Assembly: GCF_038024855.1 (NCBI RefSeq)
Contig: NZ_CP139089.1
Location: 3,320,501 to 3,384,500 of the forward strand
DNA length: 64,000 nt
Source of the DNA: Methylocella tundrae
GTDB lineage: Bacteria; Pseudomonadota; Alphaproteobacteria; Rhizobiales; Beijerinckiaceae
Direction of reading: 5' to 3'
Each line of letters opens with the position of its first letter. The first letter of the stretch is position 1. The position numbers and the translations under genes were made by a program. Below the pieces are notes generated by a model. It was given only the letters and a program-made list of their open reading frames with translations. It made no database searches and had not been told where the DNA came from. This document shows, piece by piece, positions 34,509 to 43,218 of the stretch.

Positions 34509-35684
34509 TCAGGCGGCAAGGTCTGCGACGACGGCGTCGAGCACTGGAAAACCTTCCGCGCTGACCCTTACGCGACCCTGATGCGTATATTCCACCATGC
34601 CCTCGGCGATCAGCGAAGCGAGCCGTCGCGGGTCGAGGCCGTGGCCCGACATCGCCTCGAAGCGCCGGATTTCGATCCCCTCCGCAAGGCGAAGGCCCAT
34701 CAGCAGGAATTCATCGCCCTGCTCCTCGAGCGATAGAGGCGCGTCCTCGCAAAGCCCATCGCCATTGGCCTCGACGGCGGCGAGCCATTTTTCGGGATCG
34801 CGCTCGCAGGCCTGCGCATGGCGCCCAGTCGCGGTGAGGATGCGGCCATGAGCGCCCGGACCAACCCCGGCATATTCGCCGTAGCGCCAGTAGATGAGAT
34901 TATGCCGGCTCTCCGCGCCAGGGCGCGCATGATTGGAAATCTCATAAGCGGGAAGGCCGGCCTTGTTCATGATGTCCTGTGTCGCGTCCCAGAAATCGCG
35001 CCCAAGGTCAGCATCGGGAAGCGCAAGTTTGCCAGCCTCGCGCAGCCGCTCGAACATGGTGCCGGGTTCGATCGTCAACTGGTAGAGCGAAAGATGATCG
35101 CGCGCATGGGGCAGGGCGGCCTCAAGTTCGCGGCGCCAGTGCTCAACGCTCTGGCCGGGCCTCGCGTAAATCAGGTCGAAGGAGAAGCGGTCGAAGATCG
35201 AAGCGGCGAGCGCGACCGCGGTCATGGCGTCCGCGCTGGTGTGCGTGCGCCCGAGCGCTTTCAGATCGCCGTCATTCAGCGCCTGAACGCCCAGCGAGAC
35301 TCGATTGACGCCAGCGGCGCGATAGCCGCGAAAGCGCTCGGCTTCGACGCTCGTCGGATTGGCCTCAAGCGTGATTTCCGCCTTTGTGTCTATCAGCCAA
35401 TGGCGGCCCACAGCGTCGAGAATCGCGGCGACCGTCGATGGCTTCATCAGCGACGGCGTGCCCCCGCCAAAGAAGATCGAGGAGACCGTGCGCCGAGGCG
35501 TCAGAGCGGCCCGATGGGCGAGTTCCGTCTCGAAGGCGGCGACGAAGCGCGCCTCGTCGATCGGCTGCTGCCGGACATGGCTGTTGAAATCGCAATAGGG
35601 GCATTTCGACAGGCAGAACGGCCAATGCACATAGACGCCGAAGCCGGGATCCTCGCCCTTCAGGGATAGATCAGTCATGGTCAT
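34509..35684 (-). CDS. hemW: Radical SAM heme chaperone HemW
   Basis: 391 residues from ATG at 35684 (a second ATG lies 6 bp later). The radical SAM cluster motif is CLSKCPYCDFN near 25-35, followed by GGGTPSLMK and the substrate region NRVSLGVQALNDGDLKALGR. The C-terminal HemN-like domain ends in LDAVVADLAA. HemW binds heme and delivers it to respiratory proteins, and is commonly misnamed coproporphyrinogen oxidase. In relatives hemW follows rdgB directly; here 1.8 kb of other sequence separates them. Confidence 0.92.
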   Translation of the reverse strand: MTMTDLSLKGEDPGFGVYVHWPFCLSKCPYCDFNSHVRQQPIDEARFVAAFETELAHRAALTPRRTVSSIFFGGGTPSLMKPSTVAAILDAVGRHWLIDTKAEITLEANPTSVEAERFRGYRAAGVNRVSLGVQALNDGDLKALGRTHTSADAMTAVALAASIFDRFSFDLIYARPGQSVEHWRRELEAALPHARDHLSLYQLTIEPGTMFERLREAGKLALPDADLGRDFWDATQDIMNKAGLPAYEISNHARPGAESRHNLIYWRYGEYAGVGPGAHGRILTATGRHAQACERDPEKWLAAVEANGDGLCEDAPLSLEEQGDEFLLMGLRLAEGIEIRRFEAMSGHGLDPRRLASLIAEGMVEYTHQGRVRVSAEGFPVLDAVVADLAA

Positions 35685-35859
35685 CCGGGGTCACGCTCTT
35701 TCGGCGGCTGGTTGCGCCATGATGCGCGCGAAGCCGCGCCTTAATTACGGCCACACTCGTCGCTAGGTCTTGGGCCGTGAAGCCGTCCATTTTGGCGCAG
35801 ACTTCATGCGTTTGGCTACACATTTCAGATTTCCGCCGGCCGATTAAGAGTGCGTTCAC
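35671..35859 (-). CDS. Possible small protein overlapping the hemW start
   Basis: A 62-residue frame containing FTAQDLATSVAVIKARLRAH, with its stop 11 bp inside hemW. The overlap could indicate coupling, but no ribosome site or homology is apparent. It may be chance. Confidence 0.22.
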   Translation of the reverse strand: MNALLIGRRKSEMCSQTHEVCAKMDGFTAQDLATSVAVIKARLRAHHGATSRRKSVTPDDHD

Positions 35860-35925
35860 TACGTTTAATTACCTTGGATGCAAAGAGATTTGCGTAAGCG
35901 TCGAATTTGCGAAAATGGGTGAACA

Positions 35926-36831
35926 TTGAGTTATCTCGATCCCCCGCCTATGCCGGCGCCGGTCGTCGTCATGAAAGACGTCGGCGGCTACGTAAACCAA
36001 TATCAAAGCCAGACCGAACTCTATCGGGCGACGGACCGCGAAGTCCGGCTGCATGAGTGCCGCTCGGCCTGCACGCTGGCGCTCAGCCTTCCGAACGTCT
36101 GCGTCTATCCTGATAGCACGCTGAAATTTCATCTTGCTTACGATCCGCGCAATCATGAGAGCAATTATGATGTGTCGCAGCAGCTCTTCAATTCCTATCC
36201 GCCGGCGGTGCGCGAGAAGCTCGGCCCTCTGACCCGGCAGTACAAGGTTTTGCGCGGCAGCGAACTGATCGCGCTCGGCGTTCGCAATTGTAACGCGCCG
36301 CGCCCTGGTGAGCCGCAGATCATGGTCGCCTCGAACGGGCCGCGCAAAGCCGCGCCTGCCGCGCTTGTCGCCGATGCGCGGACGCCAGCGGGCCCGCAGG
36401 CGTCGATCTTCGGCGGGCTGATGCGCAATGTTGCATCCGTCTTTGGCGCGCTTGGCGGCAAGTCCGAGCCGCAGCAGGCTCGCATCCAGATGGCGCGGGT
36501 CACGCCCGGCAAGCCGCCATCCTCTGAACAGCTCTCAACCGATGCGCCGCTGCCGCCGCCGCGTCCTGCCGGGATCGCCGCGCCAGCTGAGGACAGAGGC
36601 GAGGCCGCTGGCGTGAGCCTCGCGCCAAACGCAGCCGGCATCGAAGCCGCGGATGAGATCGGATCGGCGGCTCAGCCTGTCGAGAGCGAGGCGCCGCCCC
36701 CGCCAAGGCCGGGCGCGGTGGAGATCACTTACGCTTACGGGATGGCGCGCGTGACTTTGCCGAAGGTCATCGGCGGCGCACAGAAAATACTACCGGCGCG
36801 CTTTGTCGCTTACGCGGAACTGGCTCGCTAG
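35926..36831 (+). CDS. Hypothetical protein with a ClpP/crotonase-like (COG3904-like) core
   Basis: 301 residues from TTG at 35926 (an ATG at 35950 is the alternative). Residues ~15-125 include VRLHECRSACTLALSLPNVC and STLKFHLAY, similar to the Ser-containing segment of periplasmic ClpP-like proteins found in Rhizobiales. The rest is Ala/Pro-rich with PLPPPRPAG motifs. No signal peptide is seen with this start, so the true start may lie elsewhere. Its stop TAG is the first base triplet of a dispersed repeat. Confidence 0.6.
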   Translation: MSYLDPPPMPAPVVVMKDVGGYVNQYQSQTELYRATDREVRLHECRSACTLALSLPNVCVYPDSTLKFHLAYDPRNHESNYDVSQQLFNSYPPAVREKLGPLTRQYKVLRGSELIALGVRNCNAPRPGEPQIMVASNGPRKAAPAALVADARTPAGPQASIFGGLMRNVASVFGALGGKSEPQQARIQMARVTPGKPPSSEQLSTDAPLPPPRPAGIAAPAEDRGEAAGVSLAPNAAGIEAADEIGSAAQPVESEAPPPPRPGAVEITYAYGMARVTLPKVIGGAQKILPARFVAYAELAR

Positions 36832-36941
36832 AGGATATTCCGATCAGATCGGTTCGATCTGATCGACACGAATATGCTCAAGCTTTTGCGTCTGGAGTGA
36901 TTTCTGATCGATCGAATGACTCCATTCGATCGGAAAGCGCT
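36829..36941 (+). repeat. Dispersed palindromic repeat, copy A (113 bp)
   Basis: Starts TAGAGGATATTCCGATCAG, has the central pair GATCAGATCGG-TTCG-ATCTGATC, and ends CATTCGATCGGAAAGCGC. The TAG (36829-36831) is the stop codon of the upstream gene. Same orientation as copy C at 62961-63078, inverse of copy B at 59553-59666. Confidence 0.9.
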
Positions 36942-37065
36942 TGGTTTTCTTGGAAGAAGCGTCAGCCGCGCGACCGCCTGAACGCATTCTGCTTTAGCGC
37001 CGTTGCGTCGCCGCCAGAGCGTGCGCCGCATCTCTCGCGCGGGGCGTCCTTCGGGCGGCGATTCT

Positions 37066-37374
37066 CTAAATGGACCGGGAAAGGCGCGGCGCGGCTCCGG
37101 CGGGGATGCGCCGGCTGGGTTTGCGCTCGACGACCACGGTGCGCGGCGTGCGGCCGCTCGAGGTTACGATCTGTTCGGCTTTGCGCGGCGGCGCGCTCTT
37201 CAGCAATTCGGCGCGCACCTCGGCGACGGGCATGTCCATCAGCGCGGCGGCGATCTCGACCTGCTCCAGCAATTGGTCGGTCAATCCCTGCGCGGCGAGG
37301 ATGGCCTCCTTCAGCGTCGGCGGGTCGTGGCGGACCCGGCGCGTTCCATATTTGGTATTCCAGACGGCGGACAT
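37066..37374 (-). CDS. Conserved hypothetical protein of Rhizobiales type
   Basis: 102 residues from ATG at 37374 preceded by AGGGAAAGCG; the longer frame upstream has no support. It reads MSAVWNTKYGTRRVRHDPPT, LKEAILAAQGLTDQLLEQVE, then a helical region and a basic tail (VVVERKPSRRIPAGAA). No enzyme motif is seen. It is probably a small cytoplasmic helical protein. Confidence 0.6.
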   Translation of the reverse strand: MSAVWNTKYGTRRVRHDPPTLKEAILAAQGLTDQLLEQVEIAAALMDMPVAEVRAELLKSAPPRKAEQIVTSSGRTPRTVVVERKPSRRIPAGAAPRLSRSI

Positions 37375-37513
37375 CACGCGCTTTCCCTGCAAATGCAACC
37401 CGTTATATTGCACTGCAATATGATATTGCGCGAGGCGGGGTAAATCAAGTCCTCCGGCCGAAGTTTCGCGAATTTGGCCGTTTTGACGCATCTTCCGCCG
37501 GTCTCGGAAAGCG

Positions 37514-38143
37514 CTAAGCGCGGAAGCAGCCCCGTGCAAAAGCCTGGAAGGCGCGCGCCCGATGAGACAAGGCCGGCGACCCATCCGGCGGAATCGCCTG
37601 CTTTTCTTCCAGCGTCATCTCGCCGAAGGTCTTGGTCAGATCTTCCGGCAGAAAGATCGGATCATAGCCAAACACCAGCGAGCCGCGCGCCGGAAAGACC
37701 AGTTCGCCGTCGACCCGTCCCTCAAAACTCCGGGTTTCGCCGTCTGGAAAGGCGAGCGTGAGCACACAGATGAAATGCGCCTTGAACGGCGGCGCGGCGC
37801 CGGCCGATCGCAGCGCCTCCTCGACCTTCGCCCTTGCGATGCCGAAATCACGCGTCGGTCCCGCCCAGCGCGCGGAATAAATCCCCGGCTCGCCCCCCAG
37901 CGCCTCGACGCAAAGCCCTGAATCGTCGGCGAGAGAGGCGCAACCGGCGCCCGCGGCGGCGGCGATCGCCTTCAGCTGCGAATTGGCGAGGAATGTCGAT
38001 CCGGTTTCTTCCGGCTCCGGCAACCCGAGTTCGCCGGCCGAGACGGCCTTGACGCCGTAATGGTCGAGCAACTCGCGCATTTCCGCGAGCTTGCCTTCAT
38101 TATGGGTCGCGATGACCAGTCTTCCATTGAGGCTGCGCGGCAT
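37514..38143 (-). CDS. rdgB: RdgB/HAM1 non-canonical purine NTP pyrophosphatase
   Basis: 209 residues. It hydrolyses dITP, ITP and XTP to the monophosphates, keeping deaminated purines out of DNA and RNA. Signature: IATHNEGKLAEM at the N-terminus, SLADDSGLCVEALGG near 70, GEPGIYSARWAG, and FGYDPIFLPEDL near 155. It starts one base after the stop of rph, the conserved rph-rdgB order. Confidence 0.95.
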   Translation of the reverse strand: MPRSLNGRLVIATHNEGKLAEMRELLDHYGVKAVSAGELGLPEPEETGSTFLANSQLKAIAAAAGAGCASLADDSGLCVEALGGEPGIYSARWAGPTRDFGIARAKVEEALRSAGAAPPFKAHFICVLTLAFPDGETRSFEGRVDGELVFPARGSLVFGYDPIFLPEDLTKTFGEMTLEEKQAIPPDGSPALSHRARAFQAFARGCFRA

Positions 38144-38857
38144 TCAGGCGACTGCGCACTTTTGCAGCTCGATGAGCTTCGAAATGCCGCCGCGCGCCAG
38201 CGTCAGCATGGAGTTCAACTGCGTTTCGGTGAATACGGCGGCTTCGGCCGTCGCCTGCACCTCGACGAGGGAGCCGGCGCCGGTCAAGACGAAATTGGCG
38301 TCGGTTTCGGCGGCGGAATCCTCGGCGTAGTCGAGGTCCAGCACAGCCTCGCCGTTGGAGACGCCGCAGGAAATCGCCGCGACATGATCGCGCAAAGGAA
38401 ACTCCTTGATGATCGAGCGTCCATGCATCCATTTCAGGCAATCATGCAGCGCAACCCAGGCGCCCGTGATCGAGGCCGTCCGCGTGCCGCCGTCAGCCTG
38501 CAGCACGTCGCAGTCGAGCGTGATCTGGCGTTCGCCGAGGGCCTGCAGATTGGTCACTGCACGCAGGCTGCGGCCGATGAGGCGCTGGATCTCCTGCGTC
38601 CGCCCCGACTGCTTGCCGGTGGTCGATTCCCGGCGCGTGCGCGTATGTGTCGCGCGCGGCAGCATGGCGTATTCGGCGGTGACCCAGCCGCGCCCCTGGC
38701 CCCGTAGCCACGCCGGCGGCTTGTCCTCCAGCGAGGCTGTGCAGAGCACATGCGTCGAGCCGAATTTGATCAGGCAGGAGCCTTCGGCATAGCGCGCGAC
38801 ATTGCGTTCGATCGTGACTGGCCGCAATTCGTCGGCGGCGCGTTGAGACGGACGCAT
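38144..38857 (-). CDS. rph: Ribonuclease PH
   Basis: 237 residues from ATG at 38857 (AGAGGG upstream). It trims tRNA 3' ends by phosphorolysis. Typical motifs are [40 protein letters not shown] (phosphate-binding Arg-rich segment), [20 protein letters not shown] and [19 protein letters not shown]. Complete. First gene of an operon with rdgB. Confidence 0.95.
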   Translation of the reverse strand: MRPSQRAADELRPVTIERNVARYAEGSCLIKFGSTHVLCTASLEDKPPAWLRGQGRGWVTAEYAMLPRATHTRTRRESTTGKQSGRTQEIQRLIGRSLRAVTNLQALGERQITLDCDVLQADGGTRTASITGAWVALHDCLKWMHGRSIIKEFPLRDHVAAISCGVSNGEAVLDLDYAEDSAAETDANFVLTGAGSLVEVQATAEAAVFTETQLNSMLTLARGGISKLIELQKCAVA

Positions 38858-39001
38858 CAAAAACCCTCTTTTGAGTGAGGCGCATCTCTAGTGGGTCGTC
38901 CACAAATGCGCAACTGCGGCGGGTGGGGCCTCTGTTCAATTTATCCGCGCGGCTGTATTGGAGGCTAAAAAGGGCAGGCAGCGAACCTTAAAGGAGCGAA
39001 A

Positions 39002-39361
39002 ATGCGCCGTCTCACGCTTGCAGCCGCGTCGCTGCTGGTCTTCGCTGCGGCGTTCGCAGACGCGCCCGCGCGCGCCGCCGGCAAGCCGACGCGGTTTTGG
39101 AACCTTACCTCATCGACCGTGACGGAGTTGCGCCTCGCGCCCGCTGGCACGCAGGAGTTTGGCGAAAACCAGTGTCTGAACGATAAGGACGCCGAGGTCG
39201 AGCATGACGAGCGGCTGAAGGTCACGGGTGTCGAGACGGGCCAGTATGACGCCCGGATCGGCTTTCCGGACGGTCGCGTTTGCGCCGCCAAAAACCTGCC
39301 GGTCGAGGCGGGGCAGGTGTTTTCCGTCGAGGACAAGGATCTGGTCGACTGCTCGAAGTGA
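39002..39361 (+). CDS. Small exported protein of unknown function
   Basis: 119 residues with a clear signal peptide (MRRLTLAAASLLVFAAAFAD, cleaved after RAA) and a strong ribosome site (AAAGGAGCGAAA). The mature part (FWNLTSSTVTELRLAPAG) has two or three cysteines, one in the C-terminal DLVDCSK. A similar beta-rich small domain is common in Rhizobiales. The role is unknown. Confidence 0.65.
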   Translation: MRRLTLAAASLLVFAAAFADAPARAAGKPTRFWNLTSSTVTELRLAPAGTQEFGENQCLNDKDAEVEHDERLKVTGVETGQYDARIGFPDGRVCAAKNLPVEAGQVFSVEDKDLVDCSK

Positions 39362-39375
39362 GGGGGGCGGGCGCG

Positions 39376-39627
39376 TCACCCCTTCCGCGGCGGCAGATTT
39401 TGTTGATCGCGCGGCGCCTCGATCACTTTCGTTGGCCGCGCGCGGCCGCCGAAAGCGGAAGCCGCCGCCATGAAGCCCTCCATGCGGCCTTCGAGCGCCG
39501 CCAGCCTTTTGTCGATCTCGACGACGCTGAGGGCGAGTTGCTCGACCTTCTTGGCTTGGCTGCTGATGCGCTCCTCAAGCAGCATCGCCGTTTTGAGGGC
39601 TTTCAGCGCATCGCCAACGGCGCTCAC
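39376..39627 (-). CDS. Small coiled-coil protein, partner of the RHH-like gene
   Basis: 83 residues, mainly one helix (KVEQLALSVVEIDKRLAALE) with a basic tail. Its ATG overlaps the stop of the upstream gene (ATGA), so the two are translationally coupled. Family unknown. Confidence 0.5.
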   Translation of the reverse strand: MSAVGDALKALKTAMLLEERISSQAKKVEQLALSVVEIDKRLAALEGRMEGFMAAASAFGGRARPTKVIEAPRDQQNLPPRKG

Positions 39628-39899
39628 TTCACCGCGCGTCCAAAATGCGCCAGCGCCGCGTCGAGAGCGGCCTCGGTGCGGTCAAGCTGCGCCAGCGTCG
39701 CGGCGTGAATGTCGGCAAAGCCGTCGACAAGGGCGCGCAGCTCCGCCAGCGCCTCTTCGTCGGCGGGCTCATAGGCCAGCGCCGCGCGGCGGACGAATTC
39801 CGCCGTCGAAATCTTGCCGGCCTTTGCGGCCTTGCGTTCGACGAGTTCCTTGTCCCGCGCCGTGATGGGAACGATCAGCCGCTGACTGGCCAGACTCAT
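39624..39899 (-). CDS. Ribbon-helix-helix-like (DUF1778/mobilisation-type) protein
   Basis: 91 residues from ATG at 39899, placed by GGAGGCGGCA. The N-terminus RLIVPITARDKELVERKAAK, then AGKISTAEFVRRAALAYEP, matches the strand-helix-helix pattern of DUF1778 antitoxins and MobC-like proteins. The C-terminal half is helical. No toxin with a GNAT fold follows, so a toxin-antitoxin role is not supported by context. Confidence 0.6.
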   Translation of the reverse strand: MSLASQRLIVPITARDKELVERKAAKAGKISTAEFVRRAALAYEPADEEALAELRALVDGFADIHAATLAQLDRTEAALDAALAHFGRAVK

Positions 39900-39971
39900 T
39901 GCCGCCTCCAATATTAGACATGATCATATACATGATCCTGCGCGGAGCGGCAATGGCGTTAGGCGATCGGC

Positions 39972-40520
39972 TCAATGCCCCGGAAAACTCATCAAGGTCC
40001 GCACCGGCACGCCGAGCGCCCTGATCTTGTCGGCTCCGCCAAGGTCCGGCAGATCGATCACGAAACAGGCGGCGACGACGTCGGCGCCGATCTTCTTCAG
40101 GAGGCCGACCGCGCCCGTCGCCGTGCCCCCCGTGGCGATGAGGTCGTCAACGAGAATGACGCGCTCCCCGGCGACCACGGCGTCGTCATGAATCTCCATC
40201 TCGTCCAGCCCATATTCCAGCGAATAGGCGATCGAGACCTTGGTATGCGGCAGCTTTCCCTTCTTGCGGATCGGCACGAAGCCGGCTGAAAGCTGATGCG
40301 CGACAGCGCCGCCGAGGATGAAGCCGCGCGCTTCCATCCCTGCGACCTTGTCGATTTTGGCGCCTGACCAGGGCTGCACCAATTCGTCGATGGCGCGACG
40401 GAAAGCGCGCGCGTCGCCAAGCAGCGTCGTGATGTCGCGAAACAGAATGCCGGGCTTTGGATAATCGGGAATGGTGCGGATCGCGGCCTTGAGGTCGTAT
40501 GTCTTGTCGTTCAAGGTCAT
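39972..40520 (-). CDS. apt: Adenine phosphoribosyltransferase
   Basis: 182 residues. It converts adenine and PRPP to AMP. The PRPP-binding motif is [20 protein letters not shown] near 125. Upstream [19 protein letters not shown] and [17 protein letters not shown] are classic for this enzyme. Its ATG overlaps the stop of mtnP by 4 bp, so the phosphorylase product adenine is salvaged at once by the co-translated enzyme. Confidence 0.96.
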   Translation of the reverse strand: MTLNDKTYDLKAAIRTIPDYPKPGILFRDITTLLGDARAFRRAIDELVQPWSGAKIDKVAGMEARGFILGGAVAHQLSAGFVPIRKKGKLPHTKVSIAYSLEYGLDEMEIHDDAVVAGERVILVDDLIATGGTATGAVGLLKKIGADVVAACFVIDLPDLGGADKIRALGVPVRTLMSFPGH

Positions 40521-41392
40521 GACTGATGGATCCGCCGCATGATCGCCTCTAGTTTCTTCATGAGAACAGGGTCGCGCGCCGATGGCGCAGTCAGAATCGC
40601 ATTATCGAGGGCGCGGTCCGAGCCGACCGGGCAGGCCTCATGCTCGGCCGGAAAATCATGCAACATGCGAGCCAGAAGGCGCGCGGCATTGCCCGAGTTG
40701 GCGTTGACGATTTTGATCACTGAGGCGACGTCGACGTCGTCGTGGTCCGGGTGCCAGCAATCATAATCGGTGACCATCGCGACTGTCGCATAGGATATTT
40801 CGGCCTCGCGCGCGAGTTTTGCTTCCGGCATCGCCGTCATGCCGATGACGTCATAGCCGGCCGCCTTATAGCTTCGCGATTCGGCGAGTGAGGAAAACTG
40901 CGGCCCTTCCATGCAGACATAGGTTCCGCCGGTGAGGCAGGGGATGGCCTCGGCCTGCGCGGCCAGCGCGATGCGCGCCTGCAGCGCCGGCGCGATGGGG
41001 TGCGCCATTGAGACATGAGCGACGCAGCCATTGCCGAAGAACGAGCTTTGCCGCGCAAAGGTCCGGTCGACGAACTGGTCGATAAGGACGAACAGGCCGG
41101 GATAAAGCTCCTCCTTGAAAGAGCCGCAGGCCGATACGGAAACAATGTCGGTGACGCCGGCGCGCTTCAACGCGTCGATATTGGCGCGGTAATTGATGCC
41201 GGAGGGCGACAGGACATGGCCGCGCCCGTGGCGGGGCAAAAAAACCGCCTCCGTCGCGCCGATCCGGCCAAAATGCAGCGCATCCGACGGCTCGCCCCAG
41301 GGCGTTGTGACGCGCTCCTCGCGGATGTCTTCGAGGCCCGGCAGGTGATAGACGCCTGATCCGCCGATAATGCCTATGATCGCTTTGGCCAT
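40517..41392 (-). CDS. mtnP: S-methyl-5'-thioadenosine phosphorylase
   Basis: 291 residues from ATG at 41392 (GGCGGGCAA upstream; a TTG lies 15 bp earlier). It cleaves methylthioadenosine to adenine and methylthioribose-1-phosphate. Motifs: [38 protein letters not shown], and the substrate loop [20 protein letters not shown] followed by [19 protein letters not shown]. First gene of an operon with apt. Confidence 0.95.
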   Translation of the reverse strand: MAKAIIGIIGGSGVYHLPGLEDIREERVTTPWGEPSDALHFGRIGATEAVFLPRHGRGHVLSPSGINYRANIDALKRAGVTDIVSVSACGSFKEELYPGLFVLIDQFVDRTFARQSSFFGNGCVAHVSMAHPIAPALQARIALAAQAEAIPCLTGGTYVCMEGPQFSSLAESRSYKAAGYDVIGMTAMPEAKLAREAEISYATVAMVTDYDCWHPDHDDVDVASVIKIVNANSGNAARLLARMLHDFPAEHEACPVGSDRALDNAILTAPSARDPVLMKKLEAIMRRIHQS

Positions 41393-41586
41393 TTGCCCGC
41401 CTTTCAAGCGGCGCAGTTTTAACGCGGCGAGACGTCAGCGCAAGTGGCTGCTGAAGCGCCGCGTCCCCGTGACGCCATCCTCCCGCTCTCGTGATCGCCG
41501 ACGGTCCAAAATCCCGTGTTCGTTCGTAACAAATCCGCCTTGGAGGCCGTATCTTGCCTTTGAGGCGCACGCGCAGGGAGAGCCGC

Positions 41587-42540
41587 ATGTTTGTTCATCG
41601 CCGCAAAGGTTGGGAAATTCGCGAAAGCGAAGCGACGCCGGAACATTTGTTTTTCGCGCGCCGCTCATTGCTCAAAGGCGGCGCGGCGGCGGCCGCGGCC
41701 TCGTGGCTCGCCGCTCCCGCTTTCGCCGCAGGCGATCCCGCCGACGCGCTTTATCCGGCCAAGCGCAACGAGATATTCAAGCTCGACCGCCCCGTGACGC
41801 CGGAAGAGATCAATGCCCATTACAATAATTTCTACGAATTCGGCTCAACGAAGGATATTTTCGACGCCGCTCAGTCTCTCAAGACAAGGCCGTGGACGAT
41901 CAAGATCGACGGGCTGGTGGAAAAACCCTTCGACATCGGAATCGACGATCTCATCAAGTCGATGCCGCTGGAGGAAAGGCTCTATCGCCACCGCTGCGTC
42001 GAGGCTTGGGCGATGGCCGCGCCCTGGACCGGCTTTCCGCTGCGCGCGCTGGTTGAGGCCGCAAAGCCGCTCTCTGCCGCGAAATATGTGCGGATGGAGA
42101 CCTTTCTCGATCGTGGCATGGCGCCGGGCCAGCGGCAGGTCTGGTATCCTTGGCCCTATGTCGAGGGCCTCACCATGGCGGAAGCCGCCAATGATCTGAG
42201 CTTTCTCGTCACCGGCGCCTATGGCAAGCCGCTCGCCAAGAGCTTCGGCGCGCCGCTGCGGCTGGCGACGCCCTGGAAATATGGATTCAAATCGATCAAG
42301 TCGATTACGCGCATCTCTTTTGTCGCCGAGCGGCCAAAGACTTTTTGGGAGAGCCTGCAGGCGTCCGAATATGGTTTTTGGGCCAATGTGAACCCCGCCG
42401 TTCCGCACCCGCGCTGGAGCCAGGCGAGCGAGGAGGTGCTTGGAACGCAAGAGCGCCGTCCGACGCAGATCTTCAACGGTTATGGCGAATTCGTCGCCAG
42501 CCTCTACGTCGGCCTCGAAAAGGAGCGGCTCTTTGTCTGA
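41587..42540 (+). CDS. msrP: Methionine sulfoxide reductase catalytic subunit MsrP
   Basis: 317 residues from ATG at 41587 after GCAGGGAGAG. A Tat signal (ARRSLLKGGAAAAAASWLAA) precedes the molybdopterin domain. The conserved Cys that binds Mo is in RLYRHRCVEAWAM, and further motifs are PWTGFPLRALVEAA and FGAPLRLATPWKYGFKSIKS. It repairs oxidised methionine in periplasmic proteins. The usual membrane partner MsrQ is not adjacent. Confidence 0.94.
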   Translation: MFVHRRKGWEIRESEATPEHLFFARRSLLKGGAAAAAASWLAAPAFAAGDPADALYPAKRNEIFKLDRPVTPEEINAHYNNFYEFGSTKDIFDAAQSLKTRPWTIKIDGLVEKPFDIGIDDLIKSMPLEERLYRHRCVEAWAMAAPWTGFPLRALVEAAKPLSAAKYVRMETFLDRGMAPGQRQVWYPWPYVEGLTMAEAANDLSFLVTGAYGKPLAKSFGAPLRLATPWKYGFKSIKSITRISFVAERPKTFWESLQASEYGFWANVNPAVPHPRWSQASEEVLGTQERRPTQIFNGYGEFVASLYVGLEKERLFV

Positions 42541-42553
42541 GCCGCCTCACGCA

Positions 42554-43057
42554 TCACTGCGCGTAGAATTGATAGACGGCGGAATAGCGGATGCGGGCGA
42601 TATCGCCAAGATGCGCCGCGTCGCAGCCGTCCGGCGGCTCGACGCCGCCTTTCGTATCGATGCGGCGAATGTAATTGACGCTCGAGAGCGTGCCGAATGT
42701 CCCCAGATGCGTCTTGACCTTGAGCAGAAGCCAGGGCACTGAGCCGGCCTCTGGCGCGTCGCTCTTCGCCAAAAGATCGCCGGTGATCGCCGAGCCGTCG
42801 GCGAGCGTCCACATAGGCCCTTTGCCATGCGTGCCGATTTCCCGGCCGGTGTGATTGAAAAGCGACGCCGCCGGGCCGTCGAAAATCCAGACGAAGTCTT
42901 TTTCCTTTGCCGTGCAGACATAGACCTGTACGCCGCTGGCCTCTGCCGCGAGCAAGAGGTTTGACCCGGAGGGCGGGCTTAGCGCATCCTGCGCCGACGC
43001 TTGCTGCGCGAGATTGATAAAGGCAAAGCTCCAAAGCGCGACAGCGATTCGCTTCAT
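42554..43057 (-). CDS. Exported DUF3455 protein
   Basis: 167 residues with a signal peptide (MKRIAVALWSFAFINLAQQ, cleaved after ASA). DUF3455 features are VQVYVCTAKEKDFVWIFDGP, TGREIGTHGKGPMWTLADGS and PPDGCDAAHLGDIARIRYSA. The start codon 43057 leaves a typical signal; a longer frame is not supported. The function is unknown. It is convergent with msrP. Confidence 0.85.
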   Translation of the reverse strand: MKRIAVALWSFAFINLAQQASAQDALSPPSGSNLLLAAEASGVQVYVCTAKEKDFVWIFDGPAASLFNHTGREIGTHGKGPMWTLADGSAITGDLLAKSDAPEAGSVPWLLLKVKTHLGTFGTLSSVNYIRRIDTKGGVEPPDGCDAAHLGDIARIRYSAVYQFYAQ

Positions 43058-43218
43058 GTTGATTCCCCCTCGCCGCCAAATCGCGGCGACAAGGAAGCTA
43101 GCCGAGGCGCGCCGGTGACGCCAGCCACAGACAGGGCCCATGATTTCTTCAGACGAACGAGCCGCAAAATGACGCCGCGGCACCCTTTTGGACCGGTCGG
43201 CCAGCGCCGGGCGCCGGC

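Noticed and set aside
39376..39899. Classical toxin-antitoxin pair
   Set aside because: The first protein is antitoxin-like, but its partner lacks any known toxin fold, so I keep it as an uncharacterised pair.
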